DNA from: Flavobacteriaceae bacterium UBA7302
GTDB lineage: Bacteria; Bacteroidota; Bacteroidia; Flavobacteriales; Flavobacteriaceae
Direction of reading: 5' to 3'
Length of the DNA stretch: 64,000 nucleotides
Assembly (NCBI GenBank): GCA_002471825.1
Contig: DKQS01000011.1
Coordinates: forward strand, 190,144 to 254,143
Every line of letters begins with the position of its first letter. Position 1 is the first letter of the stretch. The notes under the pieces are model-generated. The model had not been told where the DNA came from. It searched no databases and was given only the letters and a program-made list of their open reading frames with translations. This document shows, in pieces, positions 34,099 through 43,531 of this stretch. The translations under genes and the position numbers were made by a program.

Positions 34099-35752
34099 TA
34101 GGTTGATTGTTGCTAATACTTTGAATAAAAATAGCAAAAATCATCACCAAAACACAACCCAATAAGTTGAGCCATAAATAAGGAAGCCAGTCCATGAGGA
34201 ATACCCCAATGATGATGAGCTGGGTAATGAGCGCGGCAATAAAAACAGCGCGTCCACGAACGTACTTGATAAAGAATGCTAATAAGAAGATTCCCAAAAC
34301 GTTTCCATAAAAAATAGAACCAATGATGTTGACTAGCTGAATAAGATTGTCAAATAAGTTGGCAATACAGGCTACGGAAATGGCAATGAGACCCCATAAC
34401 AAGGTAAACCATTTGGAAGCCTTTACATAATGCAATTCATCATGGTCCTGCTTGTTTCGTCGGTACAAATCAATGGCTGTGGTGCTGGCCAAAGCATTTA
34501 ATTCGGAAGCTGTAGAAGACATGGCTGCCGCCAAAATTACCGCCAATAACAGCCCGATGATTCCTTTGGGTAGATTGTTAAGAATGAAATTGATAAAGAC
34601 ATAATCCTTGTCGTTGGTTTCTATGGTAGGATCGGTTTTGGCAATGATTGCTTTTGCCTCTTCTTTCAATTTCAAATCCCGCGCATTAAGTTCTTGGAGC
34701 AAGTTCGTCTCCTCAGCTTGCAATCCGTCTTCCAATAAAATTTGCTTGGACTTTTCAATGTCCTGGTGCTCCTTTTCAAGCACTTTATACATCAAAGAAG
34801 TCTTTGCCACAGCTTTGGAAGCTGGATTAAAATTCAAAGGAGAGCTGTTGAATTGGTAAAACACAAATACCATCACACCCACCATCAAAATAAAGAATTG
34901 CATGGGTACTTTCAACAATCCATTAAAAAGCAGACCTAGCTGACTCTCACGCAAGGATTTCCCTGACAGGTAACGCTGCACCTGACTTTGATCGGTTCCG
35001 AAGTAGGAAAGCATTAAAAAGGTTCCGCCTAAGAAGCCTGTCCAAACTGTGTATCGATTGTTCAAATCAAAGGAGAAATCCAATACTTCCATCTTACCAC
35101 TGGCTCCTGCGATATCCAGTGCTTTGGAGAATGTGATTCCGTCTGGCAAGTATTGCAAGATCAAATAGAACGCAATGAGCATTCCCGCAAAAATCACAAT
35201 CATCTGTTGTTTCTGAGTCACGTTCACCGCTTTGGTACCACCTGATACGGTGTAAATGATCACCAATACGCCAATAATAATGTTCAAATAAAGCAAGTTC
35301 CAACCCAATACGGCAGACAAGATAATGGCCGGAGCAAAAATGGTGATTCCAGCTGCCAATCCTCTTTGGATTAAAAATAAAATAGCGGTAAGAGTTCTTG
35401 TTTTTAAATCAAAGCGCGATTCCAAATATTCATAGGCTGTGTAAACGTTCAGCTTGTAATAAATCGGAATAAACACCAAGCAAATGATGACCATTGCTAT
35501 GGGCAATCCGAAATAGAATTGCACAAATCCTAAGCCGTCATGAAAGGCTTGTCCGGGAGTGGATAAAAAGGTGATGGCACTGGCTTGAGTAGCCATAACG
35601 GATAATCCGATGGTCCACCATTTGGTGTCATTTCCTCCTTTGATATAGTCCTTTACATCGGCATTTTTACGTGTGATGTAAGTACCATAAGCAACGATAA
35701 ATAAGATGGTTGTGAGCAGTACGGTCCAATCGACCCAATGAAGTGTCTGCAT
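34085..35752 (-). CDS. Sodium:solute symporter (SSS family)
   Basis: 555 residues and about 13 membrane segments. It has the SSS signature region (KWWTIGLSVMATQASAITFLSTPGQAFHDGLGF; AGITIFAPAIILSAVLGW; LGGTFLMLSYFGTDQSQVQRYLSGKS). A soluble insert of about 75 residues (about 305-380) interrupts the helices. It belongs to the sugar/sialic-acid/solute branch, unlike the ActP-like symporter at 16428. It lies 3 bp after a 35-residue membrane peptide gene and is followed by the MocA-type dehydrogenase, so it likely imports the substrate of the operon, possibly a glycoside or amino sugar. Confidence 0.87.
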   Translation of the reverse strand: MQTLHWVDWTVLLTTILFIVAYGTYITRKNADVKDYIKGGNDTKWWTIGLSVMATQASAITFLSTPGQAFHDGLGFVQFYFGLPIAMVIICLVFIPIYYKLNVYTAYEYLESRFDLKTRTLTAILFLIQRGLAAGITIFAPAIILSAVLGWNLLYLNIIIGVLVIIYTVSGGTKAVNVTQKQQMIVIFAGMLIAFYLILQYLPDGITFSKALDIAGASGKMEVLDFSFDLNNRYTVWTGFLGGTFLMLSYFGTDQSQVQRYLSGKSLRESQLGLLFNGLLKVPMQFFILMVGVMVFVFYQFNSSPLNFNPASKAVAKTSLMYKVLEKEHQDIEKSKQILLEDGLQAEETNLLQELNARDLKLKEEAKAIIAKTDPTIETNDKDYVFINFILNNLPKGIIGLLLAVILAAAMSSTASELNALASTTAIDLYRRNKQDHDELHYVKASKWFTLLWGLIAISVACIANLFDNLIQLVNIIGSIFYGNVLGIFLLAFFIKYVRGRAVFIAALITQLIIIGVFLMDWLPYLWLNLLGCVLVMIFAIFIQSISNNQPIETA

Positions 35753-35755
35753 AAA

Positions 35756-35863
35756 TTAGTTCTTAAAGTAGGTAGTGATGAAGTAAAACAAAATGATGTA
35801 TACCAAATTGGCTACGAGCACAACCGTATAAATGGGTTTCCAGTTTCTTTTGTTTTGAGTCAT
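35756..35863 (-). CDS. 35-residue single-helix membrane peptide
   Basis: A frame of 35 codons plus stop, ATG 35861-35863 to TAA 35756-35758. The peptide starts MTQNKRNWKPIYTVVLVANL and ends YFITTYFKN, with one hydrophobic helix (about 11-31) and a basic N-terminus. The ATG follows the stop codon of the PIG-L gene with no gap, and its own stop is 3 bp before the symporter ATG, so it is embedded in the operon. I infer a small partner of the symporter, analogous to DUF4212 or other micro-subunits. The family is unknown. Confidence 0.65.
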   Translation of the reverse strand: MTQNKRNWKPIYTVVLVANLVYIILFYFITTYFKN

Positions 35864-38404
35864 CTATTGTTTGATTTGATTGTTCAATTTGATATTTTCT
35901 TTTCCAATAGACAATATATTCGCAAACAATTTGTAAGCTCCCGGTACACCGGCAGGTAGCTCTCTAAAGAAACTGAGCCCTGTATAGATGTAATTTCCTT
36001 TGCCGTATTTGGCTACCAACAAACTTCCTTTCTTGGGAGACTCTCCTTTGTCATTCATGGATAGGATGGGTGTAAATTCGGCACCCCATTGATTCGGGAA
36101 ATACAATCCTCGTTCTTGCACCCAACCTTCAAAATCCTTGGCCTCTATTTTGTTCGGGAAATTCATCACCGAATGATCTTTCGCCAAAACGTTCACTTTT
36201 GCATATTCATCCGTCACACGATCTCTCGAGAGCGACAATTGGTAAGGGGCCATCACATCCACGCCTCCTCTCCTTCCGCTGGTATTGTACTGGACAATCA
36301 TATTACCGCCGTTCTTCACATAGTCCAACAAGAATTTCTGTTTGTACTTGAGTTGCGGAACGGTATTATAGGCACGAATTCCCAGAACAACGGCATCAAA
36401 TTTGGCCAAATTTTCTGCATTGATCTCATCGACATTTAAAGGCACTACGGTATAGCCAATCTGGGTCAAACTTTCGGGAATGGCATCTCCTGCTCCTTTG
36501 ATATATCCAATATAATTGCCGGCTTTCTGGATATCTAGTCTTACGATTTTCGATTTGGAAGGTAAAAGCACTGATTGTTTCGGAATGTGTTCGTAATTGA
36601 TTTCAACCAATTCCTTCGCATAGAACTCTCCACCAACGGTTGCTACTGCCTTCAAATATCCTTCTGATTGATTTTTGGGCGGTACCACTTCAAACTCAAA
36701 AATCTGTTCTTCTCCTTTTTGATCAATGGAAAAATCCAGTCTTGCCGGAGCAACTTTCCATCCAGCAGGAACTTGAAGTGCTAATGTTCCTGAAACCTTA
36801 GAAGTACCTGCACGAACTCCCACCTTAATATTCTTGGCCTCGTCTCCTGAGAAGATCATCACCTTCTCCTTTAAGCTGGTGGTCACCTTGGGTAAAATTT
36901 CCAAAGGCTCGTACAACTCACCCTTATCACGTCTTGAATACCTGTAAATCACATCCTTAGGGATGGAAACTTCCACCTCATCGATGATCAGGTTAAATAT
37001 CGCCCGAATAGCTCTTGGAGTCTCTGGTTTTCCAATCATTTGTCGATCGTCAACCTTATACATCCCTAACGACCATTCGTTTCGCAACCAATAAGGATCA
37101 GTAGTTCCCAAATTGCCCACAGAAATGGTCTTCTTCAAGTTTTGTTTTTGATTGGATTTTAACTGTAATTCTTGTACCCATGTCAACCTTTTTTCCGCTT
37201 CAAAGGTGATGGACTGTAAAAACACAGAAGCATCAGAGTTTCGATTCAAAGCTTCGATGTTTAAGTCAATCTCAGCGTTTGTAGTGGTGGTAGAAGCGCT
37301 TGCCGAAACCTCCAAATACAATCCGGCACAAGCCTCAATAACTTCCCGAATTTGCTTCAATTTTAAATCCCTCCAATGCGCATCGCCTAACATTTCAATC
37401 TTCTTGTAGGCCTCAATCAAGGCAGGAAGATGTTTGGACGGATTCACAAAATCGAAATTGTCTTCAACCTCATATAAGATATCTCCTATTTCTCCTCCAC
37501 CTTCAATTCGATTCCATGTGGTATTGATTCCCGAAAACAAATCGCTTTGATCCTTCATCGGTTGTCCTTTTAATAGCTCAACGTATTCTGTCTGGGAACC
37601 ACGAGTAGTCAATCGTCCAAATCCTTGACATAAATGCTGACTGCTCGCAATGGATGCCAATTCGTTATTTGACAGTCCTTTTAAAGGATAATAAACTCCT
37701 ACATCAAAAGAGAGAAAATTCGGATTCCCTTTGGTGGCCTTTTCAAAATTTTGCTGGCTACCATAAAACCACCATGAAGTGTTGAAGAACAGACGCTTGG
37801 GCTGCCACGTTTCGGTTTGCTTCAACTGATCTTTAAACTTGGTAGCATCTCCCACCAAATCGAAAGCCTCAACACTTAGCATGGCCGAAGCGGTATGATG
37901 TCCATGAGTGGTCCCCGGTGTTCTATGATTGAAACGATTGATGATAATGTCTGGTTTAAAATTACGAATGGCCCAAACCACGTCACTCAACACCTGTTTC
38001 TCGTCCCATATTTCTAAGGTCTCATCTGGGTGTTTGGAGTAACCAAAATCATTGGCGCGCGTAAAAAGTTGTTCGCCTCCATCTACACCACGAGCAGCAA
38101 GTAATTCTTGAGTCCGAATTACGCCTAATAATTCTCGTATTTCAGGTCCGATTAAATTTTGACCGCCATCTCCTCGTGTTAAGGATAGGTATCCGGTTCT
38201 TGCTTTCACTTGGTTAGCCAAATAGGCAATTAATCGTGTATTCTCATCATCAGGATGGGCCGCAATGTAGAGTGCCGTTCCCAAAAAATTGAGCTTCTGA
38301 ATTTTTTCGTAAATCTGGTTGGAAGTTAGTTTCTTCGGCTTTTGACCGAACGAATGAACTGAATAACATAAAGTTACGAATAAAACTAATGCTATTTTTC
38401 TCAT
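35864..38404 (-). CDS. PIG-L family deacetylase with C-terminal amidotransferase-like domain, exported
   Basis: 846 residues. There is a signal peptide (MRKIALVLFVTLCYSVHSFGQ), then a PIG-L/LmbE domain (about 40-260) with the Zn motif AHPDDE (His50-Glu54) and the second ligand region GTTHGHHTASAM. A beta-rich middle follows (about 380-620; GTLALQVPAGWKVAPARLDF, NEW3-like). The C-terminal region (about 640-840; DAVVLGIRAYN ... YVKNGGNMIVQYNT) has a class I amidotransferase/ThuA-like fold. PIG-L enzymes deacetylate N-acetylglucosaminyl compounds, so the operon (deacetylase, symporter, dehydrogenase) may process amino-sugar material. A perfect -7 box is at 38428-38435. Confidence 0.85.
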   Translation of the reverse strand: MRKIALVLFVTLCYSVHSFGQKPKKLTSNQIYEKIQKLNFLGTALYIAAHPDDENTRLIAYLANQVKARTGYLSLTRGDGGQNLIGPEIRELLGVIRTQELLAARGVDGGEQLFTRANDFGYSKHPDETLEIWDEKQVLSDVVWAIRNFKPDIIINRFNHRTPGTTHGHHTASAMLSVEAFDLVGDATKFKDQLKQTETWQPKRLFFNTSWWFYGSQQNFEKATKGNPNFLSFDVGVYYPLKGLSNNELASIASSQHLCQGFGRLTTRGSQTEYVELLKGQPMKDQSDLFSGINTTWNRIEGGGEIGDILYEVEDNFDFVNPSKHLPALIEAYKKIEMLGDAHWRDLKLKQIREVIEACAGLYLEVSASASTTTTNAEIDLNIEALNRNSDASVFLQSITFEAEKRLTWVQELQLKSNQKQNLKKTISVGNLGTTDPYWLRNEWSLGMYKVDDRQMIGKPETPRAIRAIFNLIIDEVEVSIPKDVIYRYSRRDKGELYEPLEILPKVTTSLKEKVMIFSGDEAKNIKVGVRAGTSKVSGTLALQVPAGWKVAPARLDFSIDQKGEEQIFEFEVVPPKNQSEGYLKAVATVGGEFYAKELVEINYEHIPKQSVLLPSKSKIVRLDIQKAGNYIGYIKGAGDAIPESLTQIGYTVVPLNVDEINAENLAKFDAVVLGIRAYNTVPQLKYKQKFLLDYVKNGGNMIVQYNTSGRRGGVDVMAPYQLSLSRDRVTDEYAKVNVLAKDHSVMNFPNKIEAKDFEGWVQERGLYFPNQWGAEFTPILSMNDKGESPKKGSLLVAKYGKGNYIYTGLSFFRELPAGVPGAYKLFANILSIGKENIKLNNQIKQ

Positions 38405-38427
38405 AAATTATTTGGAGTTGAGTCAAA

Positions 38428-38435
38428 CAAAAATA
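38428..38435 (-). promoter_or_regulatory. -7 promoter box of the PIG-L operon
   Basis: Minus-strand TATTTTTG matches TAnnTTTG; a TTTGC lies about 20 bp upstream as a -33 element. The ATG at 38404 follows 24 bp downstream of the box. Confidence 0.6.
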
Positions 38436-38548
38436 GTTTTTTTCAAAGGCAAATGACCTGCCTTAACATAATTATAACGTTTGTAAAACCATCAACAAAT
38501 GGCGGTTTTGGTGTTGATAAATTAATTTTAAAAATCATTTAATTAGAA

Positions 38549-38556
38549 TATATTTG
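38549..38556 (+). promoter_or_regulatory. -7 promoter box of dnaN
   Basis: TATATTTG, a perfect match to TAnnTTTG. Because RNA would start near 38562, the in-frame TTG at 38567 is too close to be the start, which supports ATG 38582. Confidence 0.6.
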
Positions 38557-38581
38557 TAGTTCAATATTGAAATTTTTTCAC

Positions 38582-39700
38582 ATGAAATTTATTGTATCTA
38601 GTTCCCAATTGTTAAAGCAATTACAAGTATTAGGTGGCGTTATCAATAGCAACAATACCTTACCTATTTTAGATAACTTTTTATTAGAACTTTCAGAGAA
38701 TACATTGAAGGTTTCAGCTTCTGACTTAGAGACAACAATTAGCTCTGTAATTGAAGTAGAAAGTGATTCGGAAGGATCTATCGCAGTTTCGGCTCGATTG
38801 TTACTAGATACCTTAAAAACTTTTCCAGATCAGCCTTTGACCTTTAAAACTGAGGGAGAGAGTACTATTGAAATTAGCTCAGATCAAGGAAAGTATGACA
38901 TGGCCTATTTTGCAGGCGACGAATTTCCAAAAGCGGTGACCTTGGCTTCTCCAAGTACCACCAACGTTTCTGCACAAATTTTAAGTACGGCAATTTCAAA
39001 AACCTTATTCGCCGCAGGGAATGATGATTTACGTCCTGTAATGAGTGGGGTATTCTTCCAATTCAGCACACAGAGTTTGACCTTTGTGGCAACAGATGCT
39101 CACAAATTGGTAAAATACTCAAGAACCGATGTAACGGCGAATGAGACGGCTGAATTCATCATGCCTAAAAAACCATTGAATCTTTTAAAGGGAATTCTTT
39201 CTTCTACGGATTCTGAGGTGGTTATCGAGTACAACGATGCCAATGCCAAATTCACCTTTGACAATGTGGTGATGGTTTGCCGTTTGATTGACGGGAAATA
39301 TCCAAACTACGAGGCGGTAATACCGAAAGAGAATCCGAATAAATTAACGGTTGACAGAGGATCATTCTTAAACTCTGTAAAACGTGTGTCTATCTTCTCA
39401 AGCAAGACCACTCATCAGATTCGTTTGAAAATGGCGGGTACGGAATTGAATATTTCTGCGGAGGATTTGGATTTCTCCAACAAAGCAGACGAGCGATTGA
39501 GCTGTGACTACCAAGGTGACGATATGCAAATCGGATTCAACTCACGTTTCTTAAGTGAAATGCTTGGGAATTTAAGTTCTAGTGAAGTCATGTTGGAAAT
39601 GTCTTTGCCAAACAGAGCGGGAATCTTAACTCCGATTGATGGTACGCAAGAAGGAGAACAGATTACCATGTTGGTAATGCCAGTCATGCTGAACAACTAA
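38582..39700 (+). CDS. dnaN: DNA polymerase III subunit beta (sliding clamp)
   Basis: 372 residues from ATG 38582 (MKFIVSSSQLLKQLQVLGGVINSNNTLPILDNFLLE). The three clamp domains are complete. The last ends in EGEQITMLVMPVMLNN, where VMPVML-type residues line the peptide-binding pocket. It is the processivity factor of replication, a ring-forming dimer. Family length and both ends are normal. Own promoter (38549-38556) and own terminator (39730-39752); no neighbour is co-transcribed. Confidence 0.96.
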   Translation: MKFIVSSSQLLKQLQVLGGVINSNNTLPILDNFLLELSENTLKVSASDLETTISSVIEVESDSEGSIAVSARLLLDTLKTFPDQPLTFKTEGESTIEISSDQGKYDMAYFAGDEFPKAVTLASPSTTNVSAQILSTAISKTLFAAGNDDLRPVMSGVFFQFSTQSLTFVATDAHKLVKYSRTDVTANETAEFIMPKKPLNLLKGILSSTDSEVVIEYNDANAKFTFDNVVMVCRLIDGKYPNYEAVIPKENPNKLTVDRGSFLNSVKRVSIFSSKTTHQIRLKMAGTELNISAEDLDFSNKADERLSCDYQGDDMQIGFNSRFLSEMLGNLSSSEVMLEMSLPNRAGILTPIDGTQEGEQITMLVMPVMLNN

Positions 39701-39729
39701 GAAATTGACAAAACTTTTATAATTCAAAT

Positions 39730-39752
39730 CCTTACCTCGGTGGGGGTTTTTT
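39730..39752 (+). terminator. Rho-independent terminator of dnaN
   Basis: The stem CCTTAC/GTGGGG (two G-T wobbles) closes a CTCG loop and is followed by six T, 29 bp after the stop codon. Confidence 0.7.
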
Positions 39753-40075
39753 AGTTTTCAGTTTTTAGTTTTTAGTTGTTAGTCTTTAGTTATTAGTCGG
39801 TAGTCTTTAGATGTTAGTTGTTAACTGATAATTGATCATTGATCATTGATTCTTCGCTTTTGGCAGTTTGCTACTAGCTCATTACATCATTAAATTATTA
39901 AATCATTGAATCTTGACTCCTGTCTCTTCTTTCCTGGTTCTTGTCCAAAGCCATTGGCTTTTAGCTCTTGGCGCTTAGTCACTCAATTATTCATTAATTT
40001 AACCATTAATTCATTTAGTAGTTCATTCTTGTCTCGTGAATCCTGTTTCTTGGTTCTTAATACCATGACCTTTCC
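39753..40075 (-). repeat. Modular degenerate word array R1
   Basis: Non-coding stretch between dnaN and the nitroreductase gene. Read on the minus strand it is made of short degenerate words of the same types as the other five arrays: RAGACAGGAG-like (about 39912-39943 and 40031-40060), TAATGATTTAATGATT-like (39890-39911, 39986-40020), SCCAAARGCYAAAAG-like, ACAATTATCAAC-like (39823-39850) and TAAAGACTAAAAACTAA-like (39755-39822). It is the most diverged of the arrays. A -7-like TATTTTCG for the next gene lies at 40091-40098. Confidence 0.7.
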
Positions 40076-40119
40076 TTGAAATATTTTCCGTATTTTCGGA
40101 TTCATTATTTCCGTGCCAC

Positions 40120-40839
40120 ATGACCTTTGAAGAAGTCAATAAAAAAAGAAGAAGTGTTCGTGACTTCTTAGACAAACCCGTTTCAGAAGACCTTATCCAA
40201 GAGCTTTTAAAAGAAGCTTTAGAAGCTCCCTCAAGCTCTAACACCCAACCATTTAAGGTGGTAGTTGCTACGGGAGATACCTTACAGGCTATCGGAGAAG
40301 ACCTGACTAACAAGTATCGAAAATCGCTGACGCTTCGAAAGAAAAACATCTTCGGAAAGCTAATCACAGCTTACCAATATCGGTTGACACCAAACAAAGT
40401 CTACCAAACCATTCAAGGGAAATATCCAGGCATTTATCAAGACCGACGCGTAAAAACGGCCATTGGCTTGTACGAAGTGTTGGGGATTAAAAAGGAAGAC
40501 CGTAAAAAAAGAAACGAAGAGCTCGAGAAGAATTTCTACTTCTTTGGTGCTCCCGCTGCAATATGGATTTACGCCGATCCGAAAATGAAATACACAGCCT
40601 TAGTAGATACGGGTATTTTTATGCAAAACTTTATGCTGGCATGTACCGCAAAGGGTCTAGGTAGCTGCCCGCAAGGCGCTTTAAACCTATGGAGAGAACC
40701 CGTCGACAAATACTACGATGTCCCCAAAGGCTATGAATTGGTATGCGGCATTTCCTTTGGTTACCCAAGTGACGCTAAAGTCAATTCCTACCGACCTGAA
40801 AAACTTAGTGTTGAAGAACTCTTAGTAAAGAAAAAATAA
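40120..40839 (+). CDS. Nitroreductase family protein
   Basis: 239 residues, FMN-dependent NAD(P)H oxidoreductase. The N-terminal RRSVRDFLDKPVSEDLIQELLKEALEAPSSSNTQPFKVVVA supplies the FMN-phosphate contacts. The C-terminal MQNFMLACTAKGLGSCPQGA ... VCGISFGYPSD is the second flavin-binding region. A basic insertion (about 65-130) lengthens it compared with the core family. It may reduce quinones, nitro compounds or unsaturated carbonyls. Likely first gene of a nitroreductase-acpH-ggt operon (15-bp and -4-bp spacing). Confidence 0.88.
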   Translation: MTFEEVNKKRRSVRDFLDKPVSEDLIQELLKEALEAPSSSNTQPFKVVVATGDTLQAIGEDLTNKYRKSLTLRKKNIFGKLITAYQYRLTPNKVYQTIQGKYPGIYQDRRVKTAIGLYEVLGIKKEDRKKRNEELEKNFYFFGAPAAIWIYADPKMKYTALVDTGIFMQNFMLACTAKGLGSCPQGALNLWREPVDKYYDVPKGYELVCGISFGYPSDAKVNSYRPEKLSVEELLVKKK

Positions 40840-40854
40840 TCACATACCTCCTCC

Positions 40855-41451
40855 ATGAATTTCCTTGCCCATTTATTTTTATCCGACAATGATGAGGATA
40901 TTATGATTGGCAACTTTATTGCCGACCATATCAAGGGTAAAGAAATGTTCAACTACAACAAAGGTATTCAGAGAGGAATTTTATTGCATCGAGCAATAGA
41001 CGAGTACACCGACAAACATCCCATTGTAAAAATCAGCAAAGATCGATTGCATCCTCGCTATCGTCATTATGATGGCGTAATCATTGACATCTTCTACGAT
41101 TACTACTTGGCTAAAAACTGGGAGCGATATTCAAGCATGCCTTTGGATATTTTCGCCCAGCATGTCTACGAATTACTGGAAAACATGCCAAATCTTCCAA
41201 CCAAGACGCAACGCTTTTCAGGTTATATGATTCAGTATGACTTGTTGGTGAATTACCGCGATTTGGATACCATTGCGCAAGTTTTAGACGGAATGAACCG
41301 TAGGTCAAAAATGAAGTCCCAAATGCATTTGGCTATTGAAGACCTGAGATCGCACGAGAACGAATTCGAGCAAGATTTCCATACCTTTTTTGACGATTTG
41401 CAATCCTTTGCACAACAAAAACTAACCGAAATAGAAAATACCCATTCATGA
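40855..41451 (+). CDS. acpH: Acyl carrier protein phosphodiesterase-like protein
   Basis: 198 residues of the AcpH family (HD-like phosphodiesterase fold). Landmarks are MNFLAHLFLSDNDEDIMIGNFIADHIKG, IQRGILLHRAIDEYTDKHPIV, and HYDGVIIDIFYDYYLAKNW with the Asp/His metal residues. The E. coli enzyme removes the 4'-phosphopantetheine group from acyl carrier protein; whether this homologue does is not proven. It overlaps ggt by 4 bp. Confidence 0.82.
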   Translation: MNFLAHLFLSDNDEDIMIGNFIADHIKGKEMFNYNKGIQRGILLHRAIDEYTDKHPIVKISKDRLHPRYRHYDGVIIDIFYDYYLAKNWERYSSMPLDIFAQHVYELLENMPNLPTKTQRFSGYMIQYDLLVNYRDLDTIAQVLDGMNRRSKMKSQMHLAIEDLRSHENEFEQDFHTFFDDLQSFAQQKLTEIENTHS

Positions 41452-43127
41452 AATACAGCTACATTTTCATCGCTTTATTCGTCCTATTTTCCTCCTGTAA
41501 AGAGGAGCGAATTGTTGGCGTAACCTCCAATAAGGCCATGGTGGTCTCCGCGCGAGTTGAAGCCTCAAAAATCGGATTGCAAATGCTTGAAAAAGGCGGC
41601 AATGCCTTTGACGCTATGGTTGCCACGGAATTGGCCCTTGCCGTAGCCTATCCGTATTCTGGAAATTTAGGTGGAGGCGGATTTATGGTCTACCGTAAAA
41701 ACGACGGTTCCATCGGAGCTCTGGATTATCGGGAGAAAGCACCGTTGGCCGCTACTACGGATATGTTTCTGGACGAGAATGGTGATGTGATCAAAGGAAA
41801 AAGTACCAAAACACCACTTTCCGTTGGTGTTCCTGGAACCATTGCCGGAATCTTTGAGGTGTACAACAAATTCGGAACACTTCCTTTTAAAGACATCATT
41901 CAACCTTCCATTGATCTTGCCAAACGTGGTGTGATCGTTACTCAAAAACAAGACAAACGCATCAAAAAATACAAGCCTTCCTTTTGGGAGGCTAATAAGG
42001 ACTCGACCTTATTTCATCAAGTTTGGAATGAAGGAGATACCATCAAATACCAAGCTTTGGCGGAAACCCTCACACGAATTCGCGACAACGGTAGAGATGA
42101 ATTTTACAAAGGAAAAACCGCCGAAATCTTTGTTGACTTTATGCAATCCAATGGAGGAATCATAACGCTACAGGATTTGGAGAAATACGAAGCCAAGTGG
42201 CGTGATCCAGTGACATTCACTTACGATGACCTCAAAGTAATTTCCATGGCACCTCCTTCTAGTGGCGGAGTTTGTTTGGCCCAAATCATGAATGCCATTG
42301 AGCCTTTCGATTTACATACTTACAAACCCAATTCCACCAAAGCCATGCAAGTGATGGTGGAAGCAGAACGACGAGCCTACGCCGATCGTAGTTACTTTTT
42401 AGGCGACCCTGATTTTGTGAGTATTCCCATCAAGGAACTAATCGATAAAGAATACGCCAAAGAACGTATGGCGAGCTTCTCTTTTAACAAAGCAACCACT
42501 TCAAAAGACATCAATCCCGGAACCATTGAGGTTGTTGAAAGTGACGAAACCACCCATTACTCCATTGTGGATCAATTTGGTAACGCGGTTTCGGTGACCA
42601 CTACCCTAAACGGAGCCTACGGATCAAAAATTTACGTGTCTGATTTAGGATTCTTCTTAAACAACGAAATGGACGATTTCTCCAGCAAACCAGGTGTTCC
42701 GAATATGTTTGGTTTGGTGGGTGCAGAAGCCAACAAAATTGAACCCGAGAAGCGCATGCTAAGTTCCATGACACCAACAATTGTAGAGAAAAATGGAAAG
42801 CTTTGGATGATTGTGGGAACTCCTGGTGGATCTACCATTATTACTTCCGTATTGCAAACCATTTTAAATGTTCACGAATTCGGTATGGGCATGCAGGAAT
42901 CGGTAAACCAACCTCGTTTTCACCACCAGTGGTTGCCCGATGAAATTCGCATTGAACCCAACAAGTTTGATGAAAAGACGCTTAAAGAGCTTGAAGCACT
43001 AGGATACAAACTGAATACCAAACGAACACCCATCATCGGAAAAGTAGATGCCATCTTAGTACTACCCGACGGAAGCTATGAAGGTGGTGCGGATCCTAGA
43101 GGCGATGATACGGCGGTAGGGTTTTGA
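41448..43127 (+). CDS. ggt: Gamma-glutamyltransferase, lipoprotein
   Basis: 559 residues, Ntn-hydrolase that self-cleaves into two subunits. There is a lipoprotein signal with SSC (Cys17). The large subunit carries ALDYREKAP (gamma-glutamyl binding Arg) and the autocleavage/nucleophile site is ETTHYSIVD (Thr368). The small subunit has DDFSSKPGVPN, SSMTPTIV and GTPGGSTIITSV. It hydrolyses or transfers the gamma-glutamyl group of glutathione in the periplasm. Start codon overlaps acpH. Followed by repeat array R2. Confidence 0.93.
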   Translation: MKYSYIFIALFVLFSSCKEERIVGVTSNKAMVVSARVEASKIGLQMLEKGGNAFDAMVATELALAVAYPYSGNLGGGGFMVYRKNDGSIGALDYREKAPLAATTDMFLDENGDVIKGKSTKTPLSVGVPGTIAGIFEVYNKFGTLPFKDIIQPSIDLAKRGVIVTQKQDKRIKKYKPSFWEANKDSTLFHQVWNEGDTIKYQALAETLTRIRDNGRDEFYKGKTAEIFVDFMQSNGGIITLQDLEKYEAKWRDPVTFTYDDLKVISMAPPSSGGVCLAQIMNAIEPFDLHTYKPNSTKAMQVMVEAERRAYADRSYFLGDPDFVSIPIKELIDKEYAKERMASFSFNKATTSKDINPGTIEVVESDETTHYSIVDQFGNAVSVTTTLNGAYGSKIYVSDLGFFLNNEMDDFSSKPGVPNMFGLVGAEANKIEPEKRMLSSMTPTIVEKNGKLWMIVGTPGGSTIITSVLQTILNVHEFGMGMQESVNQPRFHHQWLPDEIRIEPNKFDEKTLKELEALGYKLNTKRTPIIGKVDAILVLPDGSYEGGADPRGDDTAVGF

Positions 43128-43531
<404 letters not shown>

